Numbered from the stretch's first letter, positions 9,672-16,680 are shown. The stretch is 32,272 nt of DNA from Bacteroidota bacterium (GCA_013288685.1 JABDBM010000046.1:1-32272); one strand, 5' to 3'. Notes: generated by a model from the sequence alone, not told the origin. A program made the numbers and translations.

Positions 9672-9711
9672 CTTACAAAGATATGCAGTGTAGTTTTGAC
9701 ACAATTGTAAG
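9672..9711. promoter_or_regulatory. Nested inverted repeat between GH3 and Nudix regulator, candidate operator
   Basis: Two nested inverted repeats occur here: CTTACAA (9672-9678) with TTGTAAG (9705-9711), and GTGT (9688-9691) with ACAC (9699-9702). The inner repeat lies exactly between the -33 and -7 elements of the minus-strand promoter, so a bound protein would occlude it. On the plus strand TAGTTTTG (9691-9698) also fits the -7 consensus and could serve the Nudix gene. The natural candidate ligand is the divergent Nudix/winged-helix protein. This is inference from position and symmetry. Confidence 0.4.
9676..9704 (-). promoter_or_regulatory. Bacteroidota-type promoter for the GH3 gene
   Basis: Read on the minus strand, TTG (9704-9702), an 18-nt spacer and TATCTTTG (9683-9676) match the Bacteroidota consensus of TTG at -33 and TAnnTTTG at -7. 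The predicted start of transcription would lie about 105-110 nt upstream of the GH3 start codon. No wet-lab support is implied. Confidence 0.45.
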
Positions 9712-9754
9712 GTTATAATTTAATTAATCAAAGATTTTTTGTAGAATAGCGCAA

Positions 9755-10516
9755 ATGTTAACCAAAAAAGAACTTAAGGCATACAGCGCCGACGCCCGCG
9801 AGAACTACTTACCCCACATTTCGATAGATTGCGTGGTATTTGGCTTTCATGAAGGGGTGATGAAAGTTTTAATCCTGAAAATGAAGGACGAGGCTGCCTG
9901 GTACCTGCCTGGCGGTTTTATGCGCAAAACGGAGCCTATTGAAATGGCAGCCAACCGCATCCTGAAAGAACGGACCGGCCTTGATGATATATTTTTACAG
10001 CAGTTTCATGTTTTTGGCGACCCCGAGCGCTCAAAAGAACATTTTGAAATGTATAAGGACATGTTGCCGGCGGCCCAAAATTGGTTTGCAAACCGCTTTT
10101 TAACCATTGGTTATTATGCGCTGGTTGATTTTAGCCATGTTAACCCCACTCCAGACGAACTTTCAGAAACTTGTTTTTGGTGCGATATTGAGGAAATACC
10201 AGACTTAAAACTCGACCATTCACTTATCCTGAAAACTGCCCTCGATACGCTGCGTTTGCACCTCAGCTATCAGCCTATCGGCTACAACTTAATGCCTAAA
10301 CAGTTTACGATGCCCGAATTGCAAAAGCTGTACGAAACTATTTTAGACAAAAAACTGGACCGCAGGAACTTTCAGCGCCGCATGTTAGGGTTTGGCATAT
10401 TTAATAAATCAGACGAACCGCGCAAAGGCGGCGCACACAAGGCACCTTTTCTTTATTCGTTTGATACCGAAAATTATAAGGCGGCATTGATTGAAGGTTT
10501 TAAAGGAGGATGGTGA
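9755..10516 (+). CDS. Nudix-domain transcriptional regulator (NrtR/AraR-like)
   Basis: The 253-residue product has an N-terminal Nudix fold (about 20-165) and a C-terminal winged-helix region (about 180-248, FTMPELQKLYETILDKK and RNFQRRMLGFGIF). This architecture is that of the NrtR family; in Bacteroides the related AraR uses its Nudix domain to sense a sugar ligand rather than to hydrolyse nucleotides. The Nudix box at 54-76 is degenerate: in the REUXEE core the first Glu is Ile69 and the last is Arg73, with only Glu72 kept, so hydrolase activity is unlikely. The gene is divergent from the GH3 gene and shares a 193-bp spacer containing an inverted repeat in the GH3 promoter, pointing to control of the glycan genes by a sugar signal. 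Ligand and target are inference. Confidence 0.85.
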   Translation: MLTKKELKAYSADARENYLPHISIDCVVFGFHEGVMKVLILKMKDEAAWYLPGGFMRKTEPIEMAANRILKERTGLDDIFLQQFHVFGDPERSKEHFEMYKDMLPAAQNWFANRFLTIGYYALVDFSHVNPTPDELSETCFWCDIEEIPDLKLDHSLILKTALDTLRLHLSYQPIGYNLMPKQFTMPELQKLYETILDKKLDRRNFQRRMLGFGIFNKSDEPRKGGAHKAPFLYSFDTENYKAALIEGFKGGW

Positions 10517-10527
10517 GGGATTTGAGG

Positions 10528-10555
10528 AAGTCCGAAAGTCCGAAAAGTCGGAAAG
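10528..10555. repeat. Short tandem AAGTCCG-type repeat after the Nudix gene
   Basis: Three imperfect units of about 8 bp (AAGTCCGA, AAGTCCGA, AAAGTCGGA) follow the Nudix stop codon by 12 bp. The sequence resembles in style the other gene-end repeats of the window (12508-12596, 14104-14122). The rest of the spacer up to 10638 shows no clear promoter or hairpin. Confidence 0.5.
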
Positions 10556-10638
10556 AAGGAGTATATTAAATAAAGTATTGCAAATACAAACAAATTGACG
10601 TTCCTAAACTTCATGTTGAAAACACTTAGCCGCTACAA

Positions 10639-12510
10639 ATGACTAAATTTCGTAAACTGATCTTCCTGCTTGTATTAACCGGAAGCATCAATGCATTTGC
10701 TCAAACTACTTTGCCGGTGCCTGTAAATTTGCAAGCCACTTATACTAAGGGTACGCGCACCCTTAGCGGGGCAGCAGGCAAAAACTATTGGCAAAACAGT
10801 GCCAGTTATACTATCAAGGTTAATTTCGATCCGCAAAGCCGAAACCTTAACGGTACGGTGGCTATTGATTATACAAACAACAGCCCCAATCCGCTTACGC
10901 AAATAAATTTTAAATTGTATCCTAATCTTTTTAAAAACGGGTCTGTACGCGACATGCCGGTAAAACCAGAAGATATTACCGATGGCGTACACATACAACA
11001 GCTAAGTGTCAACCATCAAAATCAGGATGCCTCGCAATGGCAGATTGACGGTACCGAAATGACAGTAAAGGTTCCCCTTGTAGGCCCGAAGCAAAGTATA
11101 CATTTTGATATCACCTATTCATACACCCTCAACAAAACGTCGCACATTCGCACGGGGCAGGTAGATACAGGCGCATTCTTTATTGCTTATTTCTTCCCAC
11201 GGATTGCGGTTTACGATGATATAGATGGTTGGAATCAGCACCATTATACCGGCACACAGGAGTTTTATAACGATTTTTGCCATTTTAATGCCGAAATAAC
11301 CGTACCTGGCAACTATGAAGTGTGGGCCACCGGCAATCTCAAAAATGCCGCCGAAGTATACCAGGATAAAATTGTTAAACGCCTGACCGATGCATCACTT
11401 AGCGACAAAATAACCGACATCATCAACCCGGGCGATCTTAAAGCCGGAGACATCACCCAAAATAAAACCGCCAACACCTGGAAATTTGAAGCCGACAGCG
11501 TTACAGACCTCGCCTTCGCAACCAGCAACCATTACATTTGGAAATCGACCAGCCTGGTGGTTGATGCCACTACCGGCCGCCGTACACGGGTGGATGCTGT
11601 GTTTAACCCGGCCCACAAGGATTATTTTGAAGTGATTAACTACGCTCGTAAAACCGTGGAGGCAATGAGCTATCAGTTCCCAAAATGGCCCTACCCCTAT
11701 CCGCATGAAACGGTGTTCGACGGGCTCGACCAGATGGAATACCCCATGATGGTGAACGATAACCCCGAAGAAAAAGCCGAAGACGGCATTGAACTAACCG
11801 ATCATGAAATATTCCATTCCATGTTCCCTTTTTACATGGGTGTTAACGAAACCAAATACGCCTGGATGGATGAAGGCTGGGCAACCATCGGCGAATGGGT
11901 AATCAGCCCCATCATCGATCCCGAAATTACCGACTATTATGCCATCAGCACCTACGAAAGTGTAGCCGGCAAAGAAGACGATTTACCTATCACCACCCTA
12001 AGCACCCAGACAGATGGCGTAACTTACATGATAAACTCGTACCCAAAACCCGCTCTCGGCTACCTTTACGCCCGCGATATGCTGGGCAATGATCTTTTCA
12101 TTAAAGCCCTGCACAATTACATAGCCCAATGGCACGGCAAGCATCCCATGCCACTCGACTTTTTCAATTGTATGAACACCGCATCGGGGGTAAACCTTAA
12201 CTGGTTTTGGAAAAGCTGGTTTTTTGATCAGGGTGTACCCGATCAGGCCATCAGCAATGTAACGTTCGTTAAAAACCAATATACCATAACCGTTGCCAAC
12301 ATAGGCACAAAACCTGTTCCGGTTGATTTAACGGTATATTATAACGATGGCAGCACTCAGCAAATTCACCATAGCATAGCCGCCTGGCAGGATGGCAATA
12401 AAACATTTGTTACGCATCTGGCTGCCAAAAGGCCCATCCAAAAAATTGTTTTGGGTAACGGATACGATGCTGATGTGAATAAAGCTAATAATGTATGGGT
12501 AGCAAAGTAA
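10639..12510 (+). CDS. Secreted M1-family (gluzincin) metallopeptidase
   Basis: The 623-residue product is a zinc peptidase of the aminopeptidase-N clan, exported by a signal peptide (residues 1-22, ending NAFAQ). An N-terminal beta-sandwich (about 50-230) is followed by the catalytic domain. The zinc site is complete: H389-E390-x-x-H393, and Glu412 at the expected 18-residue gap (YAWMDEGWA). DQMEYPM (364-370) stands where the exopeptidase GxMEN-type motif lies in M1 enzymes. A final beta domain (about 535-615) resembles the DUF3458/Ig-like end. It is shorter than classical PepN, as usual for Bacteroidota M1 paralogues. It is transcribed alone and converges on the VOC gene, both ending at a shared inverted repeat. 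Substrate peptides are unknown. Confidence 0.92.
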   Translation: MTKFRKLIFLLVLTGSINAFAQTTLPVPVNLQATYTKGTRTLSGAAGKNYWQNSASYTIKVNFDPQSRNLNGTVAIDYTNNSPNPLTQINFKLYPNLFKNGSVRDMPVKPEDITDGVHIQQLSVNHQNQDASQWQIDGTEMTVKVPLVGPKQSIHFDITYSYTLNKTSHIRTGQVDTGAFFIAYFFPRIAVYDDIDGWNQHHYTGTQEFYNDFCHFNAEITVPGNYEVWATGNLKNAAEVYQDKIVKRLTDASLSDKITDIINPGDLKAGDITQNKTANTWKFEADSVTDLAFATSNHYIWKSTSLVVDATTGRRTRVDAVFNPAHKDYFEVINYARKTVEAMSYQFPKWPYPYPHETVFDGLDQMEYPMMVNDNPEEKAEDGIELTDHEIFHSMFPFYMGVNETKYAWMDEGWATIGEWVISPIIDPEITDYYAISTYESVAGKEDDLPITTLSTQTDGVTYMINSYPKPALGYLYARDMLGNDLFIKALHNYIAQWHGKHPMPLDFFNCMNTASGVNLNWFWKSWFFDQGVPDQAISNVTFVKNQYTITVANIGTKPVPVDLTVYYNDGSTQQIHHSIAAWQDGNKTFVTHLAAKRPIQKIVLGNGYDADVNKANNVWVAK

Positions 12511-12596
12511 GTCTTAAGTCGAGAGCCTTGAGTCTTAAGTCAAAAAAAGAAAAATCCGGCTTAAGACTTTCGACTCAAGACTTGCGACTTAAAACT
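12508..12596. repeat. AAGTCTTAAGTC-type inverted repeat between two convergent genes
   Basis: The left arm (12508-12541) contains TAAGTCTTAAGTCG then TTGAGTCTTAAGTC. The right arm (12558-12596) is an imperfect reverse complement, reading on the minus strand AGTTTTAAGTCGCAAGTC then TTGAGTCGAAAGTC. A purine-rich A tract (12542-12554) lies in the loop. The TAA stop of the M1 gene is the first codon of the left arm, and the TAG stop of the VOC gene abuts the right arm. The transcript would fold into a long hairpin from either side, so it can serve as a shared terminator. A related unit ends the gene at 14119. Confidence 0.7.
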
Positions 12597-12978
12597 ATCC
12601 GTTCGAATGCAAAGCCATCCCATTCCCCTCGCTGTCGATAAAATTGGCCATATAACCAATATCATCGCTGATCTTCATTTTGGGCATAGTCACCTTACCT
12701 CCGGCCGCCTCAACTTTGCCTAATGCAATGTCCAGGTCGGGGTTGCCATTCAGGTAAATTTTTGCACCATCGGCGCTGGGTTTGTGGTAAGGGCCCTCAA
12801 CCAGGCCGCCGCCAACTTTGCCGCCCATCATGTCGTACGGAAAAAAAGCCATTTTCATGCCCATCATTTCGGTTTCTTCCATGGTGATAGAAAAAACTTC
12901 CTCATAAAATTTCTTAGCTCTGGCAATATCACTTACGGATATTTCAAACCAGTTTAATGCATTTGCTGATGCGTCCAT
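12595..12978 (-). CDS. VOC-family (glyoxalase/extradiol dioxygenase fold) protein
   Basis: The 127-residue product shows the two paired beta-alpha-beta-beta-beta units of the vicinal-oxygen-chelate fold: NWFEISVSDIARAKKFYEEVF at the start (about 8-28) and GYMANFIDSEGNGMALHS at the end (about 107-125), with VEAAGGKVTMPKMKI between. Close relatives are annotated as glyoxalase/bleomycin-resistance-like proteins, but substrates are mostly unknown. No signal peptide is seen, so it is cytoplasmic. It is divergent from the GlxA-type regulator across a 130-bp spacer, suggesting that the regulator controls it. TAGGTTTG on the minus strand (13011-13004) fits the -7 consensus, without a well spaced TTG. 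Confidence 0.9.
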   Translation of the reverse strand: MDASANALNWFEISVSDIARAKKFYEEVFSITMEETEMMGMKMAFFPYDMMGGKVGGGLVEGPYHKPSADGAKIYLNGNPDLDIALGKVEAAGGKVTMPKMKISDDIGYMANFIDSEGNGMALHSNG

Positions 12979-13044
12979 AGTTTTTTAGTTTTTAATTTCA
13001 TACCAAACCTACTGCAATTTACAACCGCCCATAGCGTGTGAATA

Positions 13045-13072
13045 CGACAACCTTAGGGGTTGATTGCGACAA
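13045..13072. promoter_or_regulatory. Candidate operator: CGACAA direct repeats 22 bp apart
   Basis: CGACAA occurs at 13045-13050 and 13067-13072, same orientation, 22 bp start to start (two helical turns), the arrangement used by many AraC-family dimers. Between them CAACC-N5-GGTTG (13048-13062) forms an inverted repeat. The site lies in the spacer between the divergent VOC and GlxA-type genes, overlapping the -33 region of the latter. Confidence 0.4.
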
Positions 13073-13090
13073 TACTTTATCGTAGGTTTG
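13060..13090 (+). promoter_or_regulatory. Bacteroidota-type promoter for the GlxA-type regulator
   Basis: TTG (13060-13062), a 20-nt spacer and TAGGTTTG (13083-13090) match the TTG / TAnnTTTG consensus. The start codon at 13109 would leave a leader of only about 10-15 nt. The identical octamer on the other strand (13011-13004) forms a 9-bp inverted repeat with this one (CAAACCTAC at 13004-13012, GTAGGTTTG at 13082-13090). Confidence 0.45.
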
Positions 13091-13108
13091 AATGATAATT
13101 AGCACATT

Positions 13109-14119
13109 ATGAAGCATGTTTCCATTTTAGTTCCGCAGGGGCCCTGCATACTAAGCAGTGTGATAGGCGCCTACAAAGTATTTACCACCGTAAACAATAC
13201 GCTGATAAACCAGGGTAAAAAGCCCGCATTTAAAGTACTTCTGGTAGGCCTCAGTACCGAGACGCCATTATACGACGGCCTGTTTGTAGTACGTCCCGAA
13301 GTGCTGCTGCACGAGGTGCCCAAAACCGACCTGATTGTTGTGCCCGCCCTGCAAGGGGACATGCCCACCAGCCTGCGGATGAACGCCGCCTACATCCCCT
13401 GGATAACCGAACAATACAAACTGGGTGCCGAAGTAGCCAGCCTGTGTACCGGCGCATTTTTGCTGGCCTCAACCGGCTTGTTGCGCGGTCGCAAGTGCTC
13501 CACCCATTGGATGGCTGCCGATGCTTTTCGCCAGGCCTTCCCCGATGTGCGCCTGCAACCCGAAAAAGTAATGACCGACGAAATGGGTATGTACAGCAGC
13601 GGCGGCGCTTACTCGTTCCTTAACCTGATGATATACCTGGTAGAAAAATTTTGTGGACGCGAGATGGCTGTGTACTGCTCCAAACTGCTCGAAATTGAGA
13701 TTGAGCGCAAAAGCCAGTCGCCGTTTGCCATTTTTATTGGGCAGAAGGACCACGAGGACGAATCCATCAAAAAGGCCCAGGTGTATATGGAAAACAACGT
13801 AAGCAGCAAGGTATCGGTTGATCAGTTATCCGAGATGTTTGCGATCAGTCGCCGCAACTTTGAGCGCCGGTTTAAAAAAGCCACCTCCAACACCCCGGTT
13901 GAATACCTTCAGCGCGTAAAAATAGAGGCCGCCAAAAAGAGCCTCGAATCGAGCCGGGAAAATATCAATGAAGTGATGTACGCTGTGGGTTACTCCGACA
14001 GTAAAGCCTTCCGCACCATGTTTAAAAAAATAACCGGGTTATCGCCGGTAAGCTACCGCAATAAGTATAACCGGGAAATGGCAGTTGGGGGGATGAAGGC
14101 GGGAGTCGCAAGTCTTTAG
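13109..14119 (+). CDS. GlxA-family transcriptional regulator (DJ-1/PfpI domain plus AraC helix-turn-helix)
   Basis: The 336-residue product has an N-terminal class-I amidotransferase-like DJ-1/PfpI domain (about 3-190) and a C-terminal AraC/XylS DNA-binding domain (about 218-318). The DJ-1 part carries the nucleophile-elbow cysteine Cys113 in VASLCTGAFLLASTGLLRG and CSTHW (130-134), as in FtrA/GlxA-type regulators. The AraC part shows both helix-turn-helices, with LSEMFAISRRNFERRFKKAT and the signature VGYSDSKAFRTMFKKITGLSPVSYR-like end (293-317). The likely targets are its own promoter and the divergent VOC gene. The last codons (GVASL) and stop are formed by an AAGTCTT-type gene-end repeat, so the extreme C-terminus is probably not conserved. 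The inducing molecule is unknown. Confidence 0.93.
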   Translation: MKHVSILVPQGPCILSSVIGAYKVFTTVNNTLINQGKKPAFKVLLVGLSTETPLYDGLFVVRPEVLLHEVPKTDLIVVPALQGDMPTSLRMNAAYIPWITEQYKLGAEVASLCTGAFLLASTGLLRGRKCSTHWMAADAFRQAFPDVRLQPEKVMTDEMGMYSSGGAYSFLNLMIYLVEKFCGREMAVYCSKLLEIEIERKSQSPFAIFIGQKDHEDESIKKAQVYMENNVSSKVSVDQLSEMFAISRRNFERRFKKATSNTPVEYLQRVKIEAAKKSLESSRENINEVMYAVGYSDSKAFRTMFKKITGLSPVSYRNKYNREMAVGGMKAGVASL

Positions 14120-14122
14120 TCG
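14104..14122. repeat. AAGTCTT-type repeat unit containing the stop codon of the GlxA-type gene
   Basis: The unit AGTCGCAAGTCTTTAGTCG matches the right arm of the 12508-12596 repeat (AAGTCGCAAGTCTTGAGTCG on the minus strand) at nearly every base. The TAG stop of the upstream gene (14117-14119) lies inside it. Confidence 0.65.
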
Positions 14123-14481
14123 GGGGTGCGAAAGTTGGGAATTTGACGTGGAAATTGGAGGTATACACGCCGTGTTCCACTTTTACACACACGGAACACG
14201 TTGAAATATAGTTAAATAATTAATAATCAAATAATTAACTTTTAATCATTAATTAATATTTGTCAATACACTGACAATCAAGTGTTCCAAAAATGCTATT
14301 TTCATGAAAAAACCCTAAATCCGGCTTATATTGATGCCTTTATTATTAAAATTGTTCCACTTTGAAGGAAAATGTACCGCAATGTTATTAAATAGTTTAA
14401 AATCAAATAATTAACAATTTAACCAATGGTTAATATTATATAACTCGCTAACAATCAAGCGCTACAACAACCTATATCACA
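14123..14481. other. A/T-rich spacer with an imperfect 115-bp direct duplication
   Basis: No gene is seen. CGTGTTCC (14171-14178) and GGAACACG (14193-14200) form a perfect 8-bp inverted repeat with a 14-nt loop. Two stretches, about 14173-14285 and 14353-14463, are diverged direct copies: each starts GTTCCACTTT, contains AATCAAATAATTAAC and ends ACAATCAAG. The second copy leads directly into the REP element at 14482. Confidence 0.5.
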
Positions 14482-14538
14482 CCGCTGTCCGAAGTTTCCA
14501 ACTTCGGATACGATAAGCCTGTAGTTTGCAACTACAGG
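14482..14538 (+). repeat. REP unit A: hairpins H1 and H2
   Basis: H1 (14488-14508) has a perfect 9-bp stem TCCGAAGTT/AACTTCGGA with loop TCC. H2 (14518-14538) has a perfect 9-bp stem CCTGTAGTT/AACTACAGG with loop TGC. The linker is TACGATAAG. It lies 70 bp upstream of the RAYT start codon. Confidence 0.85.
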
Positions 14539-14608
14539 AAAGAAACATACGAACAATTTGCAAAACAACACCAATTTCTTATTTTTACTTCAACCTTAAT
14601 CAACAAAT

Positions 14609-15169
14609 ATGGCGCGCAAAGGCTATGTCATTCACAATCAGCAAGCAGTTCATTATTTAACTTTCACCGTAGTCGGATGGATCGACATTTTCACCCGTCA
14701 ATCCTACCGGGATATCATGATCGAGTCCCTCAAATATTGTCAGCGGGAAAAAGGACTGCATTTGCATGCCTTTGTCATTATGTCCAATCATGTACACCTC
14801 ATCGTTTCCATAGATGAAGGTTTTACCCTGAGTGGTTTTATACGCGATTGTAAGAAATTTACCTCGAAAAAAATCATTTCCGAAATTGAAAACAGCGGCG
14901 TGGAAAGTCGCCGCCAATGGATACTGCACCAGTTTAAATACTATGCCTCGCTGCATACCCGCAACGAAACCTACCAGCTTTGGGAGCAGGATAATCACCC
15001 AATTGAACTCGTCACCCCCGCGTTTACCCAGCAAAAAATAGATTACATTCACCAAAACCCGGTAACCGCAGGCCTGGTTTATCGCGCCGAAGATTATATT
15101 TATTCGAGCGCCTCCAATTATGCGGATTTGGATCAGATTATTGAGGTGGATTGTTTGTTTTACCTGTAG
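14609..15169 (+). CDS. REP-associated tyrosine transposase (RAYT), IS200-like HUH/Y1 family
   Basis: The 186-residue product belongs to the Y1 single-strand transposases related to IS200/IS605 TnpA, which in the RAYT branch act on REP hairpins. The HUH metal site is H61-V-H63 in FVIMSNHVHLIV, and the catalytic tyrosine is Tyr146 in QQKIDYIHQNPVTAGLV, followed by the RAYT-typical YSSASNY (165-171). Length is normal and both motifs are intact, so the protein may be active. The gene stands alone, with no TnpB, between inverted REP units. Its stop codon TAG (15167-15169) lies inside the H2 stem of the downstream REP unit, so the last residues FYL are encoded at the repeat edge. Cutting of the local REP hairpins is expected from the family but not shown. 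Confidence 0.95.
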   Translation: MARKGYVIHNQQAVHYLTFTVVGWIDIFTRQSYRDIMIESLKYCQREKGLHLHAFVIMSNHVHLIVSIDEGFTLSGFIRDCKKFTSKKIISEIENSGVESRRQWILHQFKYYASLHTRNETYQLWEQDNHPIELVTPAFTQQKIDYIHQNPVTAGLVYRAEDYIYSSASNYADLDQIIEVDCLFYL

Positions 15170-15235
15170 TTATAAACTACAGGCTTATTGTATCCGAAGT
15201 TGGAAACTTCGGACAACTCGTATTTCGGACGGCGG
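15163..15235 (-). repeat. REP unit B: inverted copy overlapping the RAYT stop codon
   Basis: H2 (15163-15183) keeps a perfect 9-bp stem with loop ATA, and H1 (15193-15213) a perfect 9-bp stem with loop GGA. A third half-arm TTTCGGACGGCGG follows (15223-15235). Read on the minus strand the unit matches unit A almost base for base outside the loops. Confidence 0.85.
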
Positions 15236-15271
15236 GAAAAATTACAATATATTTAAATCAAATTTCACAAC

Positions 15272-16525
15272 ATGAATCTCAATCAGATAAGGTATATTTT
15301 AAAGTATGTTTTTCGGCTCCCAAGGGAAATTTCGATCTTACTTGGTGGAATAAACCAGCCCGGTTCAGCAATGGTCGTGTTACATCTTGATACAATGTGG
15401 AAAAAACTGTCAACCGTCGAAAAAATGCGAAGTCTTTTCAAACTACGCTGGTTTCCATCAGATAAGATCATTGAAGACAAAGCTAAGGAAATCTTCCTAA
15501 CCAACTTTTTTGGTTTACCGGAAGATTTTGCAAGCGAGCTTTACATTCTTACAGCTTGGCTTCATACTAAAACCTGGTCTTATGACAGACTAATCGAGGC
15601 TGACCATAATAAATTCGTCGCAATAGCCAATGTGTCTATTATCAACAACCTACGACATACGCGTGTAACTTCAAACTATCTTCATCTACGCTTATTTGAA
15701 AAAGTGCCTAAAATATGCCTTCTGATTTCCGCGATGGTTGCCAAGATCCCGGTTTTCTCGATTCAATTTTGCTTGGAATTGAATATTCCTTATGCCTTCC
15801 AATCCATCAGGGCATCGGAACATCCGAATGCAGACAAATTGATAGCGTATTTGTACGAAATCTTAAATATTCAACAGAAAATTGCTTCGTCCTTTCATGA
15901 GCTGGTCCAGCACATGGACAAGAGCGGTCATAAAAGTGAAGAAACAACACTGATGAGCGCTGAAGTGGACGCGCTGAAAGAAATCAGCGTCATCGTTATG
16001 GAATTAAAAGCGACTATCGAAAAAAGCGTCGTTCTTTTGGGATTAACATATGAGATCAACGACCTGGAAAGCAGAAAAACCCATAAGCAAAAGCTTTCAG
16101 CCCTGGCGCGTTTCGTACCACAAAAGTCCAAAGATCAATTCTATTATGCATTTATTGATGACATGATCAGTTCCGAACACTTGGCGGAATTGAATAACTA
16201 CCGTTCTGGACTATTCCACAAGTTAGGGGTTGCGAAATTACAACCCCATTCATTCGTCGCAAAAAAGTCTGACGAAACGTCGTTGGTTGAAACCTTTATG
16301 TTTTTAATCGACCAGCATGCTAAAAACACGGCCACCCTGATCTGTATACTTGCACTATTAACCGACGATCTTGTTAATCGAAAACTACCCGAAGTAGCCT
16401 TTTGGGAGTACATAGATATACTTCACGGGAACTATTCACTAAAGCTAAAAAGATCAGGTGAACCACTTGATCCCAATGTTCAACGAAATTTGTATGGCTG
16501 TATTCCCTACGAAAAAAAAGGGTAA
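15272..16525 (+). CDS. Unrecognised 417-residue protein, possible HEPN-like C-terminal region
   Basis: I do not recognise this protein. It has no signal peptide and reads as largely helical and soluble. Short hydrophobic stretches at about 147-170 (KICLLISAMVAKIPVFSIQF) and 353-366 (ATLICILALLTDDL) look more like buried helices than membrane spans. Acidic and basic residues are mixed around 225-275 in a probable coiled coil. At 308-319 the sequence NNYRSGLFHKLG has the R-x4-H pattern (Arg311, His316) that marks the active site of many HEPN ribonucleases, preceded and followed by helices; this is suggestive only, because the residue after Arg is Ser rather than the common Asn, Asp or His. The gene starts 36 bp after the RAYT element and is followed by a decayed REP copy and a DUF3800 gene, so it looks like accessory cargo. 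Confidence 0.7.
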   Translation: MNLNQIRYILKYVFRLPREISILLGGINQPGSAMVVLHLDTMWKKLSTVEKMRSLFKLRWFPSDKIIEDKAKEIFLTNFFGLPEDFASELYILTAWLHTKTWSYDRLIEADHNKFVAIANVSIINNLRHTRVTSNYLHLRLFEKVPKICLLISAMVAKIPVFSIQFCLELNIPYAFQSIRASEHPNADKLIAYLYEILNIQQKIASSFHELVQHMDKSGHKSEETTLMSAEVDALKEISVIVMELKATIEKSVVLLGLTYEINDLESRKTHKQKLSALARFVPQKSKDQFYYAFIDDMISSEHLAELNNYRSGLFHKLGVAKLQPHSFVAKKSDETSLVETFMFLIDQHAKNTATLICILALLTDDLVNRKLPEVAFWEYIDILHGNYSLKLKRSGEPLDPNVQRNLYGCIPYEKKG

Positions 16526-16584
16526 TGTATTCCTAACATTCATTTTGACCGACACAAGCGTTAAATTTACTCCATCACCACACA

Positions 16585-16680
16585 GCCCGCAATTAAATCA
16601 TTTATTATTATTTGTTTCCTGTGACACAGACTACAAGCTTATCGTAATCAAAGTTGAACATTTTCGACATCAGTTGTTTT
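16585..16680 (-). repeat. REP copy E, decayed
   Basis: The core GCCCGCAATTAAATCA (16585-16600) is identical to that at 17664-17679. The following stretch from 16618 aligns along its length with copy D (17702-17758), including ACAGACTACA and GCTTATCGTA, but both hairpins have lost pairing: H2 reads CCTGTGACACAGACTACAAG and H1 begins TCAAAGTTGAACATTTTCGA. This is an old, degenerating copy between the 417-residue gene and the DUF3800 gene. The remainder of the 16526-16771 spacer holds nothing else I can name apart from the -7-like element at 16742. Confidence 0.7.

Larger units (their letters stand above)
14482..15235. mobile_element. RAYT-bearing REP element with inverted ends
   Basis: The RAYT gene is bracketed by two REP units in opposite orientation. 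The outer ends, CCGCTGTCCGAAG (14482-14494) and the reverse complement of TTTCGGACGGCGG (15223-15235), agree at 11 of 13 positions. The left unit reads hairpin H1 (14488-14508) then H2 (14518-14538); the right unit reads H2 (15163-15183) then H1 (15193-15213). The 754-bp whole resembles an autonomous member of a family whose gene-free members occur at 16585, 17581 and 20167. Part of the end similarity comes from the H1 arm itself. Mobility as a unit is inference. Confidence 0.6.

Noticed and set aside
9755..10516. Nudix gene as an active hydrolase
   Set aside because: The Nudix box lacks two of the acidic residues needed for metal binding and a winged-helix domain follows, so a regulator is more likely.
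14609..15169. Complete IS200/IS605 insertion sequence
   Set aside because: There is no TnpB, the protein carries RAYT-type motifs and the flanks are REP hairpins rather than IS605 ends.
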